A stretch of 64,000 nucleotides of DNA from Sipunculus nudus (Eukaryota > Annelida > Sipuncula > Golfingiida > Sipunculidae). This document shows, piece by piece, positions 12,401 to 22,560 of the stretch. Made by a program: the position numbers and the translations under genes. The notes under the pieces are model-generated. The model did not search any database. It saw only the letters and a program-made list of their open reading frames with translations, and had not been told where the DNA came from. The stretch spans positions 21,571,019 to 21,635,018 of the forward strand of contig CM049306.1 of the NCBI GenBank assembly GCA_026874595.1. The letters are read 5' to 3'. Positions within the stretch are counted from its first letter, which is position 1. Every line of letters starts with the position of its first letter.

Positions 12401-13282
12401 TTCACCCTTTCTCTCGACTTTGTTTATTGGTTTGTCATTTAAAATATACCTTAAGGGTTCATGTATTTTTATCTATTCAGATCACAACTGAAATCTTAGT
12501 GTGAAATAGTATTCCTTATATCAACAAAATGTGATCGGGAATCGGGTAAACAATGGTACAAAATATTGAAAAGAAAGGGATTTTTTTTTTTGGGGGGGGG
12601 GGGTGGAAGTGCTCCCTCCCCGTCATCATCCCACACGCAGACAAAGGATCACCCCTTGTACGTCCTCATCCAGCAGTCACGTCAGCTAACTTTTATCACG
12701 GTTCTGTTTTTTTTTTTAAAAAAAAGCTTCACCAGATGTCTTTTAACCTTCCTCCAGACTAGTTATTTCCCCGTCTGCTTTTTAGCCCGTCTGGTATAAA
12801 TCACCCAGTTGACATATTAGAAGATATGGGGAAACCTTACCTTGTTGAAATTCTCAGCCTGTGATTTTATTTCGATTAGGTTTCACCTTGATGAAGTCTG
12901 GATGAGTGTCAGTTTACCAGCGAGATGGCGCTCACGAGGCTGACGACACCTGTTATTGCTAATTAGGGAAATTTTCGCAAAGGTTAGCCTGCCAGCCATG
13001 TGGTAATCGATTTGACGCGCGACTAGTTTCTCAATCAATTTATTCCAAACATTTTGTTTAAGAGGACAAACGTTCTTGAAATTTCATTATCTTGGTGTAC
13101 AGTTTCTTGGGTCCATATTGAAATAAGTTGATAACATACATTTTCATATACTCATCCAAAGCTGCAACAGCAGACAGGGTCACATGTTTAGTGATTAGAT
13201 TAATATGTATTTTAAATTTTCAATCATGATAAATATCAAGGGTTAATCTCTCAATAACAAACTTATGAGGTATGAGCTCTGT

Positions 13283-13285
<3 letters not shown>
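9470..13285. other. Intergenic stretch, no gene recognised
   Basis: Contains short frames only. One of 76 codons at 9879-10109 would encode one hydrophobic segment and a charged tail, but nothing supports it as a gene. A T-run/G-run boundary lies at 12580-12603. No RNA gene or further repeat family was recognised. Confidence 0.45.

Positions 13286-13332
<47 letters not shown>
13286..13332. repeat. (TA)n microsatellite
   Basis: Alternating A/T run that served as the insertion site of the LTR beginning at 13333. Confidence 0.95.
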
Positions 13333-13337
<5 letters not shown>

Positions 13338-13618
13338 CAGGTGCTCTTTTTATTGTGTGACACGGGCGTAACTCGTGTTGTGACACCCTCGCCGGGCCGT
13401 TTGTTACATTCTCAGTTTAATCCGTACTGGATGAACTCTCGTTGTCATGCTAGCCTTGGGTTTTCTCGCCTGGCCGAGGTCACGTGTAGACCCTGGTATG
13501 TACAGACACACACAGCGATGTTCTTCTAAATGATTCCTGTAACGCGTGTTTACTGTGTTGTGTAAAATCCTTTAGACTGTTCGAGAAAGGGGAAAATTTT
13601 CGTCTTGGGGTGAGAAGT

Positions 13619-13627
13619 TATAAATAG
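13619..13627 (+). promoter_or_regulatory. TATA box of the LTR promoter
   Basis: tataaatag followed by a G run and a purine-rich stretch, about 287 nt into the LTR. The equivalent site in the 52126-52918 copy reads tgtaaatag. It is deleted in the fragment at 24653-24902. Confidence 0.7.
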
Positions 13628-14145
13628 GGGGCTGTGTTTAAGCGCCGAGAAAGAGAGAGCAGAGAAGGTTTCCAGTGGACGCAGAAGCGTGTGTGTCAGT
13701 TTCTGGGACTTTATCCGATGAGTGCGGCAATTATAGATTTTCTTCAGACTTTCACCTGGATTTTGTGACGAGTCTTGTTTGGACTTCAGTTTACTTTCTG
13801 GATTGTTACAAGAGCTTTACACTAGACTGTTATTCTCCGAGAGTATATACTTAAAGAACTTATTTATTTATTTATTTATTATAATATTGTGAAGGGTGGC
13901 CTGTACCAGAATAAGAATTCTGTTATGAGCAGGGCCCTCTTCCAAGATATACAATATATTATAAACAATGGAACATGATAATAAAAATACATAAAAGTAC
14001 ATGTACAATGCGAAATATAAAAGACATAATGAGACTGTAAAATCATTACAAAGGAATGATAATATCATAAAATTAATAAAAGGGACGGTTCTAACAGCGG
14101 TAAGAGCAACGATTACATCTAAAACAATTTCGTGCTGTGATAAGA

Positions 14146-17085
14146 TTATGACATCATTGTAAAATCGGAGAAGTACGAACGTGATAATTTTTTAAAATGC
14201 TGCAAATTAGAAGCAAACTTAATGTGTCGAGGAAGGGAGTTCCATAGAGTACTGCCTGCATAAAAAGAGGTAGCCTTGAAGGCTTCAATACGCGGTTTCG
14301 GAAGGATACAGTTTTTGTTTTCGGTTAACCGCGTCGAATAATTATGAATGCCCTTCGCCATATGAAAATTCTTACATAAATATGAAGGGGCTAAATCATT
14401 TATGCATTTATAGGTTAAAATAGATAGGAGGTACAAATATCGCTGTTCAATTGTCATTAAGCCTATTTCTTTCACTAAATCTAAACTTCTTTGTGTTGGG
14501 TCGTAATTTTTTGTTATTATCCTAGCCGCACGACACTGCATTCGTTGGATTGCGGCACGGAATGTGCTGGGACAGCTGCCCCATACTGTTAGGCTATAAT
14601 CTATTGAGGGTTGAACAAAGGCGTGAAATATAGTGACTAAAAACTTCTGTGGTAGAAATTTCCTGAGCCGATGTAAAAGTCCAATTTTGCAACATAGCTT
14701 TTTAAAAACGGTAGAAGTGTGAGATTTTCATGTGAGATGGGCGTCAATGATCAAGCCAAGGTGAGAAAATTCATCGACATTCGGGACAATATCTTTATCG
14801 ATAATTATTTGTAATGAATTTGATTGTTTGCGTTGCTTGGAACTCACAAGCATAGTAGCTGATTTTGTGGCGTTTGCAATTAGTTTGTTTTTATTAAGCC
14901 ATTTAGTAACTTGGTCTACAGCAGCCTGTAACTTATGTTGTGCTGATTCGCGATCGATGCCGTCTGCGTATAGCGTGATGTCGTCAGCATAAATCGAGCA
15001 TTTTGCGTCTGTTACATTATCGGGCAAGTCATTAGGATATAGTAAGAAAAGAATGGGTCCAAGTACAGTGTCTTGTGGTACACCTGTATCGATTGTTTTT
15101 ACCTCAGAATTATAGTTATTGAAGCAGACAAACTGCTTTCGGTCGTATAAATAATTATAAAACCAGGTGTGCGAATTTCCAGTTACGCCATACTGTTTTA
15201 ATTTACCCAATAATATATCGTGATTTAGGGAATCAAAACCTTTTTTAAGGTCGAGAAAGCATATGGAGTTTACACGTCCGCAGTTCATAACTGTCAGCCA
15301 ATTATCAACTATTCTATGTAATGCAGTTTGGGTAGAGTTGTTTGCAAGAAAGGCAGTTTGTTCAGGAGATATCAAGCGTTTGTGGTTTAAGTAATTAAGG
15401 AGATGACGTTTAATGTGCTTCTCTAAGATTTTAATCACATGGCTGGTGATCGAAATTGGCCGGTAATTGTTAGTATCAGAAAGTTTCCCTTTACCCTTAT
15501 AAATGGGTACCACCCTTGCACACTTCCAGTCAGGAGGAACTATTCCTGTACTGAGTGATAAGTTAAGAATATGTGTCAGCGATGGCGCTAAGATGACCGC
15601 GGCCTCTCCAAGTAAGAACCCCGGCATATTAAGGACATCAATTCCATGTTTATTCTTAAATGCGACTAGAAGTTTCACGACATCCTGTTGGCTCATTTGA
15701 GGGATTGAAAACCGAGAATCAGTAAAATCAGGTTGGTCCTGCACAACATCTTTGGTAAATGCTTTGGTTAAAGTTTTTCCAACTGAGGCAAAGAAGTCAT
15801 TCAGGTCATCCGCAGTTAGATCTGGACTATCTTGACCCCGGCTAACTGGATTGATCACGTGTTTTAAAGACTGCCAAATCTCCTTGGGAGATTTTGATGA
15901 CTGTGCCTTGTGTCTATAATAGGAACGTTTCAGTTGACGAATCATGCAAGTGACCCGATTACGTAACCGCCTGAACTGTGCCCACAGCTGTGGATCATTA
16001 TTTGACACAGCAGATTTACGAATGCGTTCTCGGTTATATATTAGACGCTGGATATCAGGTGACATCCAGGGATTGTGTCTATTATTTCTAACTCTAAACG
16101 TTCTAAAAGGTGCGTGTTTATTACAAATGGTCAGAAATTCATCAAGCCATAGATTCCAGGCTGAGATGACATCATTTACATCGGGAAGACAGTAAAATGT
16201 TAATGATGACTGAATGGACCGCTTGAAGGCAAGGGGATCAAATTTCTTAAAGGACCTAACTCTCACAAATTTGGTTCCTTTTTGGCAACTGCCTCCTGAG
16301 AGCCGGGTAAAAATAATATAATGATCGCTAAGTGACCACGGAATAACGCCGGATGATGAGTGAATACCGGGTGTATTTGTAAAAATCAAATCTATCGTTC
16401 TGGATGAGGTTGCGGTGACTCGAGTTGGGGAGGTTATAAGTTGATGAAGGTTGTATGATGTGGCCATATTCACCAACTCAACATTTATAGACGCTTTGGG
16501 GTTATTAAAATCAATATTAAAATCGCCTATGATCACTGTATGAACATGTTTAGCCATAGCAAGGCTAATGTTATCGAAGAGAAGTTGTAAATAACTTTTG
16601 TCAGAGTGAGGCGGTCTATATATACACCCGATCAGAGAGTTACGTCTGTTCCATTGAATTTGGACCCAGATTACTTCTAGATGATCATTAGAAATAAAAG
16701 GACATACGGTAGATTGCAAGGAACTTTGTACATAAATGGCAACACCTCCACCATGTCTATTTCGGTCTTTTCGGTAGAGAGTATACCCCGGGATTTCGAT
16801 TTCATGGGTTGCGATACTATCGTCCAACCAAGTCTCAGTGAGACATACTACATGGACCGAACCAACCTTTAAGAGGAGCACTAATTCGTCGAACTTAGGA
16901 GGAAGACTTCTTACATTTAAGTGGATAATAGTTAGGCCATTCTTCTTTCGGATACATTGTGGGAGTGTTTCAATTGAGGTACCATCATCATGCGTGTTTG
17001 AGGAAGGCACGTTTTGGTAATCGGGAATGAACCCATCATTGTTGTGACCAGGTAAGTAACTCTCGTTGTAAGGGGTACTGTTCAT
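14146..17085 (-). pseudogene. Non-LTR retrotransposon ORF2: AP endonuclease + reverse transcriptase, one nonsense codon
   Basis: About 979 codons including one in-frame TGA at 14728-14730. The first 785 codons are open, and the same frame continues to a stop at 14146. At the break the sequence reads HLT-stop-KSHTS, where relatives have Trp, so TGG to TGA is the simplest reading. Endonuclease motifs in order: HLNVRSL, LTETWLDDS, GGGVAIYV, GCIYRPP, IIGDFNID and SDHY. RT motifs: YKGKGK..NYRPIS, FLDLKKGFD, GVPQ..VLGP and the catalytic YADD (14980-14991). GVPQ is followed by Asp where Gly is usual. The C-terminal part (RAARIIT .. TLWNSLP) is typical of CR1/L2/Rex-like ORF2. The ATG overlaps the ORF1 stop in an ATGA. 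Confidence 0.93.
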
Positions 17086-17594
17086 GTTAATTCTATTACT
17101 GTTTGCTTGTGAAAATTTTTAAGAGAGGTTGCGATTTTGATTACATCACATATATTCGAACGGAATGCCTTTGAGCCTTTCTTGTTTAGATGGAGGTTGT
17201 CAGATTTTAGTGTAAATGGACCAAGGTTATGATTCATTAGCAGAGTCCATCCGTTTTTTTCAGCGTAGATTTCTAGTGCGGCATTCAGAAGTCTTATTCT
17301 TTTAGGGTATATCTTAGAGGGTCTGCTAATCACTGTGCTAATTGTGACGTGCTTAATACTAGGATTCTGTTTTATAATTGGCACAATCTTACGGAACTTA
17401 CGAATGCTAGTGTCTGCATTTTCTTTGCTTACATGATTTGTACCGATGTGTATGAGAAGATGGTCAGATTTGATTTGCTTGATCCTATCAATAGCATGAT
17501 CAAAAGTAAACACACTTGAGTCCACATGCACATTGACTTTGGTTTCCTCGGAGAGGTCAGAAGAGTTCAAGTTCTTTGTCATTGAGTCCCCCAT
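17082..17594 (-). pseudogene. Retrotransposon ORF1, SGNH/GDSL esterase-like, N-terminally truncated
   Basis: About 170 codons belong to the element. The open frame continues another 14 codons upstream to 17636, but those are antisense LTR sequence, not original ORF1. SGNH blocks are visible in order: GDSMTKNL with the nucleophile Ser (17583-17591), LLIHIGTNHVS with the Gly-Thr-Asn block, and DNLHLNKKG with the Asp..His pair. Esterase-type ORF1 proteins are known from CR1-clade elements and usually have an N-terminal domain, lost here. The frame stops as TGA overlapping the ATG of ORF2 (ATGA), which suggests coupled re-initiation. Confidence 0.85.
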
Positions 17595-17737
17595 TGAGTC
17601 TTTGTGACGGTGGTGGTATCCAGGTACTGTGCACATTGTTTATTTTACTGTGTGATTGTATTGATTTGTTGTTATACCGCTGATATACTGTTTAATTGTA
17701 ATGATTTAGTGTATTATAATGTAGGGGTTGTTTTGGG

Positions 17738-17743
17738 AATAAA
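17738..17743 (+). promoter_or_regulatory. AATAAA polyadenylation signal of the LTR
   Basis: AATAAA inside the 3' piece of the interrupted LTR. The intact copy has the same signal on the minus strand at 52285-52290. It probably marks the end of the R region. Confidence 0.6.
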
Positions 17744-17900
17744 TTATAGTTATTTGTTAACAAAGAACCACTGACTTCTTTATTCATTCCCCTAGACATT
17801 TTACGCTGCCTAGTGTTACAGAATCTGATTTTTTTATCTCCATTACAAAATTTTGTGTTCATCTCGCATACGTGATCTGCTTATATTAGGCTCCGTAACA

Positions 17901-18384
17901 ATAAATATATATAGTATAACTAAATTGAACTATACTATATAAAAAAAATATTAGAAGATGGGATATTGTGTATATAGATATAACAGTAAAACAAGCCTAA
18001 AGATTTACACCCGACGGGACAATTTTCTAAATTTGGAGCTATCTAAAATTACTTGGTAAGAGGTTACGGGTCACGCTCGTGTTGGCCTCATTGGCACAGC
18101 CCCCCCCCCCCCTTGCACGTTTGTCACATGATTCGCTTTCTAACATAAGATGTACACCGTAGCTTAGTTTGAACACTAGCTTTCCCACTTTTTTTCAATA
18201 TCTAAGATACAGTGAACATGAAGCAAAAACTATGACTTTAATCAACCGCTCACTTCATGTCTGAAATATAACCACCTCTTGATATACATGTGCAATCAGG
18301 CAACATCAGTGTTACAGCAAGGGTATTACATATATGGTCTGTCAGGAAATCTAAAGCCATGCGTCTTAGCTTATAAAGAAGAAA
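17901..18384. other. Spacer between two mobile elements
   Basis: AT-rich sequence with a 13-nt C run at 18100-18112. No gene or recognisable repeat was seen. Confidence 0.5.
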
Positions 18385-18820
18385 CGTTACGAAGACAAAT
18401 TATTCAGGGGAAAATTCTTGGCCGATCCTGGATATGAACCCATAACGGTGGTGCACAAGTCCGGCATACCAACCGCTTCGCCAGAAAAGCAAGCTTCACT
18501 AGCGAGACAGTTTGGTCCGCTTTTATGTCACCCCGCAACACACCCCCTCTTAAGAGCGTTCTGCCATCAGAACAAGACTAATTATCCCAGTAGTCACACT
18601 TAGGTGAGCTTATTCCCTGGGCCACAAAGTTTACCGTTATCCCGGAGGAGCCCCCATTTTGTTACGAAGACAAATTATTCAGGGGAACATTCTGGGCCCG
18701 ATCCGTGAGTCGAACTAAGGTCGGTGGTGCACAAGTCCGGCGTACCAACCACTTCGCCAGCAAAGCAAGCTTCACTACCTGGAGAGACAGTTCGGTTCGC
18801 TTTTATGTCACCCCGTAACA
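18385..18820 (-). mobile_element. Complete TRIM-like element, tRNA-type boxes in LTRs, tRNA-Pro PBS
   Basis: On the minus strand: 5' LTR 18820-18660 (161 bp), interior 18659-18541 (119 bp), 3' LTR 18540-18385 (156 bp). LTR ends are tgttac/cgtaaca, with first-base decay in the 3' LTR. Three bases after the 5' LTR comes a primer-binding site, tgggggctcctccgggat (18656-18639), matching 17 of 18 positions of the standard tRNA-Pro site. A purine tract agagggggtg ends the interior. Both LTRs hold A-box-like (18759-18749, 18483-18473) and B-box-like sequences (18716-18706, 18440-18430), each pair 43 nt apart. The flanks share gaaa, a possible 4-bp target duplication. The LTRs differ at roughly one base in seven by eye, so the copy is old. 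There is no coding capacity. Confidence 0.8.
18639..18656 (-). other. Primer-binding site complementary to tRNA-Pro
   Basis: Minus-strand tgggggctcctccgggat, starting 3 nt inside the 5' LTR. It has a single mismatch to the tRNA-Pro site TGGGGGCTCGTCCGGGAT. The plus-strand copy at 62137 restores the mismatched G. Confidence 0.75.
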
Positions 18821-21800
18821 GAAATGCAATAGAAGTTAGCGGTGTTTCTTCATTTTCGCGATTGACTATTATTATCACCTACAATCAATTTTAGAAGTAT
18901 TTTCAACACCGTAGCAGCAAATGGTTTTCAAAAGTAAAGTTCAGGTTATCCGACACGTCGCAGAGCATGGGTCAACCAGCCCCTTATTCTGCCCCTGAGA
19001 ATTATGGCCCCAACAGAACAGAAGTAATTAAACGATTTACTGCAAGGCGGGCATGTATTGACCACTACTGACCCCGGAGAACTCCAGAATATGCAGGACT
19101 CGTTCAGGTACATGTAGTTACTTTTGAGACTCGTCGCTAGATGGTAGCAATTACACATACTATGCACCCGTGATCTGTTCTTTTAAAACTGCTCTCTGGA
19201 GTTGCACCTTAGTTTCTCATTCATTCACTGTCTGCCTTTGCCTGTGATTTTATACATTAGGGATTTTGCCTCCGCGAGCAGGGTATGCGATCATTCCCGT
19301 TCTCGCGTGTATGGGTACGTTTGTGTGGTGTGTGGGTGTGTGTGTGTTTGTACACAACATAAATCACGCAATCATAAACGGAATCTCATGAAATTTTTAG
19401 GGCCTTTCATGATTTGGCCAATGGAGAAGCGATTAGATTGTAGTTTGGATCCAGCACCTTTTCCGGATTCTGGAGCGCCATCACGGTATATTCTCTTAAA
19501 TCAAATGTACAGTCACTTTTACCAAATTATCCATTTACGGTTACCCATTGCACTGGCGTTCTGTTGTGTTGTTAAGTTCCCGCCGAATAGATGGAGGACG
19601 ACTTAAATGGTCCACACCTGTCGGTTGATCCTTCTGTCCTTCCGTCCCAGTTATTTTACCAACTACCTCTAAGACCCTTGCTGTTTTCTTCAAATTTACA
19701 GACTTACTTAGGACATGGTTGACATGTGATTGTATTCTTCAGGTGGCACCACCTCCATTTAACGATTTTCACTTTCCTTCAGATTCAGATACGTCAGTAA
19801 ATAAAAAAAACTTTAGCCTTCAAATCATATGCAAGGATTCCTTAGATCTAGGACAATTCAATGAATACTACATTGAGTAGAATTATTTTTAGACTGTATT
19901 TTTCCACCGGAGTCAGAGTTTGGCTGATTTAAAAAAATTGAATATTTCCATAAATGGTGGAAAATCGCATGTGTGTAAACCTGCGGGCGGCGCCACCTAC
20001 GTTTAATGACTTTTCTGCAGTCCAAAATAGTTTTTCCACTTTAATAAAGATAACTCAATATAAAAGAACACTTGTTGCTTCCCATCATTTACTTCTGATT
20101 TCACATGTTTGCATATATGGTTCCAAATTTGTTACCTTTATTTTTTGTGAAGACTTGTCAACTATTAACCAAATTTGTTTCCTTTATTTTTTGTAAAGAC
20201 TTGTCATTTATTAACCAAATTTGTTGACACAAATCATTACACTGCAGCGGGGTATTTTTCTTCAGGTGTCACTTTCTTTTATAGTTTACTCTCTGTGAGG
20301 TGAAATTGAATATTCTGCTTTTTTCATCAATAAGTAAAAAATGTTTAAAGTTTAGCTTTCCTATCATGGTCAACTGTATCTTGAACCAAGGGAAATTAAA
20401 TGTGTGTGACTTGAATGGTTTATTTTCAATTTGCTTCTTCATGCAAATCCAAATACTTCCAAATACAACGTGTTTGCATACATAATGTTAAATCTATTAC
20501 CAAATATCCCAGCACCACCAGGAGCTGTTAGCATGAAATGTTTCAGGCATATTTCTTGGCCACTCTTATTAAATAATAGGTCAAACTTTGCTCCCACTGT
20601 GGAGCTGGAACACAAGAGCAGAGCACAAACATGAGAGGTATATATTTTTATAACGGTTTCCTCGGTATTTCTTCTTTTAAACTGTCATTTTTAAATTACG
20701 TCCCCCGTCGCTCCCAGTTAAAACGGGGTCATCTGGATAACTAAAAAACTAATCATGCAAATCCAGTTGTATTTTGCAAGTATTTTGATAAAAAAAGAGG
20801 TTCTTGCGAAGGTCTTGGAAAATGTAGGTATAACTGACGCCATTCAGTTAAAGGGAATGCCTTTCTCACTAGAATTTTATTAGTCTTTGGCGACTTTAGG
20901 AACGTAAATTTCGAGCCCGAATTCAGGTTTTCTCTTGATTGTATGTTCTAGTACTGTTACTGTTGCTGCAGTTCCGGGTCTTAAACAAACTTGGAGATTT
21001 TATGTTCCATTGGCTCAGGGACGTATCCAAGGGGGGGGGGAGTACATAATTTATAGCGAATGGGGTGTTTGAGTTGATGTATTCACAATTAACGTATGGT
21101 AATAATAACATTTTAGCATAACATATATAGACCTTTTAAGAAAATTTCTCTCAAAGTTTTAATTCACTTTCAAAGTATAAGATATACTTCCTTAATATAC
21201 TGATGTATATAAATAATATCTGCGCCTGATTACCCTTTCCGGTGTCTGCCTTTCTGTCATTCATTCATTCACCCATTATTTTTTTCTTTCTCTCTCTCAT
21301 TTGCACTGATAACATTTTTTCATTGACTTTCAGCCGCACTTTTATTCCTCCATTAAAATACCTTTAACGAGCAACATAAAAGGCGTTTAAACTTCATGTT
21401 ACATTCACAAAACGTAAGCAACACCATGATAAGACCGACATGCAAAAGATTGATAAACTGAAATCCACAACACTCTAACCCTACCAACACTAAAATGACA
21501 TAAAAAAATTACGTTATAAATTTGTACAATTTCACAAAATAGTAATACTACCAGTACTAAAACGACAGATCGTTACAAAACTCTAATAAAATGACCTATA
21601 ATTACAAAACTGTATAACTGAGCACTGTAATACCACTCCTACAAAAATTACTAATAGTGACAAAACTGTATACAAAACTGTAAAATTACCACCACAAACA
21701 TGACCTATCATTACAAAACTGTACTAGTTAACCTTACAGAACTGTAAAAATATCACCAATAAATGACTAATAGTTACAAAACTGAACAATTTACCTTCAC

Positions 21801-22514
21801 AAGTTAAACAATCCGTATATATAAACACTGATTCCTAGAAACGAAAGGGGTTTGCATCGGAGCACCATATTGGGGTAATTTGCATAGAGGGGGGTTTCCT
21901 CACATTGACAAATAGGTCACTGAGCGGGTTTCCCGCCAGAAATAGCTGACCCAATTAATAAGCTGATGGGAAAGACGTGATAGTTTTCGCCTCCACCGGT
22001 CGCGACCTCGGACAGCACACCGGACCAAATCATCGGACGATCAACCACGTCCCCAGAGACCAGTCATGGGATTTTTTCACCCACCCGCCATCCCTCTTAC
22101 ACTACCAGCAGTAAGTTAGGCAGCACATACTTCGTTTTAAGAATTAGCTAGTATATATTTAAGTACCTACTCAGTTTGTAAACACTACATTTTACAGAGA
22201 TTGTATAATGATGGATGTATTGTACTTAGTTTAAATATTGTCGTAATTTTGGTTCTATTCTGGATACATGAGGCTTGTCATAAGGCCAACACCTTCGCTG
22301 ATTATATCAGTGCCTGGGATACTCTTACTTGTTATTTTATGTTACATCATAAAAAAACGTTGTTTTCTATATAAATGAGTTGGATAAAGGCACCAGTTGG
22401 GAGCTAGCATATTTCCCACAAGCCAGTCTTGGCTTGTCTGCGATAATCAGCGAACAGACCTCGATGTCCCTGGTACTCGCCCTCATAACATGAAAGATTA
22501 ACTCCGAGACATTA

Positions 22515-22516
<2 letters not shown>
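18821..22516. other. Intergenic stretch with degenerate repeats, no gene recognised
   Basis: About 21470-21800 contains irregularly spaced copies of ttacaaaactgta-like words, a decayed tandem repeat. ggtggcaccacc- and ggcggcgccacc-like motifs at about 19741 and 19985 belong to a dispersed palindromic motif seen elsewhere in the window. A G run lies at 21031-21040. No protein or RNA gene is supported. Confidence 0.45.

Positions 22517-22556
<40 letters not shown>
22517..22556. repeat. (TA)n microsatellite
   Basis: About 40 bp of alternating A and T. Confidence 0.95.

Positions 22557-22560
<4 letters not shown>

Larger units (their letters stand above)
13859..17595 (-). mobile_element. CR1/L2-like non-LTR retrotransposon, 5'-truncated
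   Basis: A minus-strand element with a 3' tail of repeated taaa units (plus strand tatttatttattt from about 13860), two ORFs in the order esterase-like ORF1 then endonuclease/RT ORF2, and LTR sequence resuming on both sides. The 5' edge is near 17595, just before the GDS codons of ORF1, so the promoter and the start of ORF1 are missing, as expected from incomplete reverse transcription. ORF2 has a single nonsense codon, so the copy is dead but fairly young. A target duplication could not be resolved by eye. Confidence 0.9.
13333..17900 (+). mobile_element. LTR (about 780 bp) split by a CR1/L2-like insertion
   Basis: The left part 13333-13858 and right part 17595-17900 together align, in order, with the reverse complement of the intact solo LTR at 52126-52918. 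The start (a)gttacagg and end ccgtaaca match the tgttac..gtaaca termini of that copy. It carries a TATA box at 13619-13627 and AATAAA at 17738-17743, giving a U3-R-U5 layout. No gag or pol interior of this family occurs in the window, so this locus was probably already a solo LTR when the non-LTR element jumped in. The flanks are AT-rich and hide the target duplication. Confidence 0.85.

Noticed and set aside
19202-19606. 134-codon open frame
   Set aside because: No recognisable domain, and its composition follows local base content. No exon borders support it.
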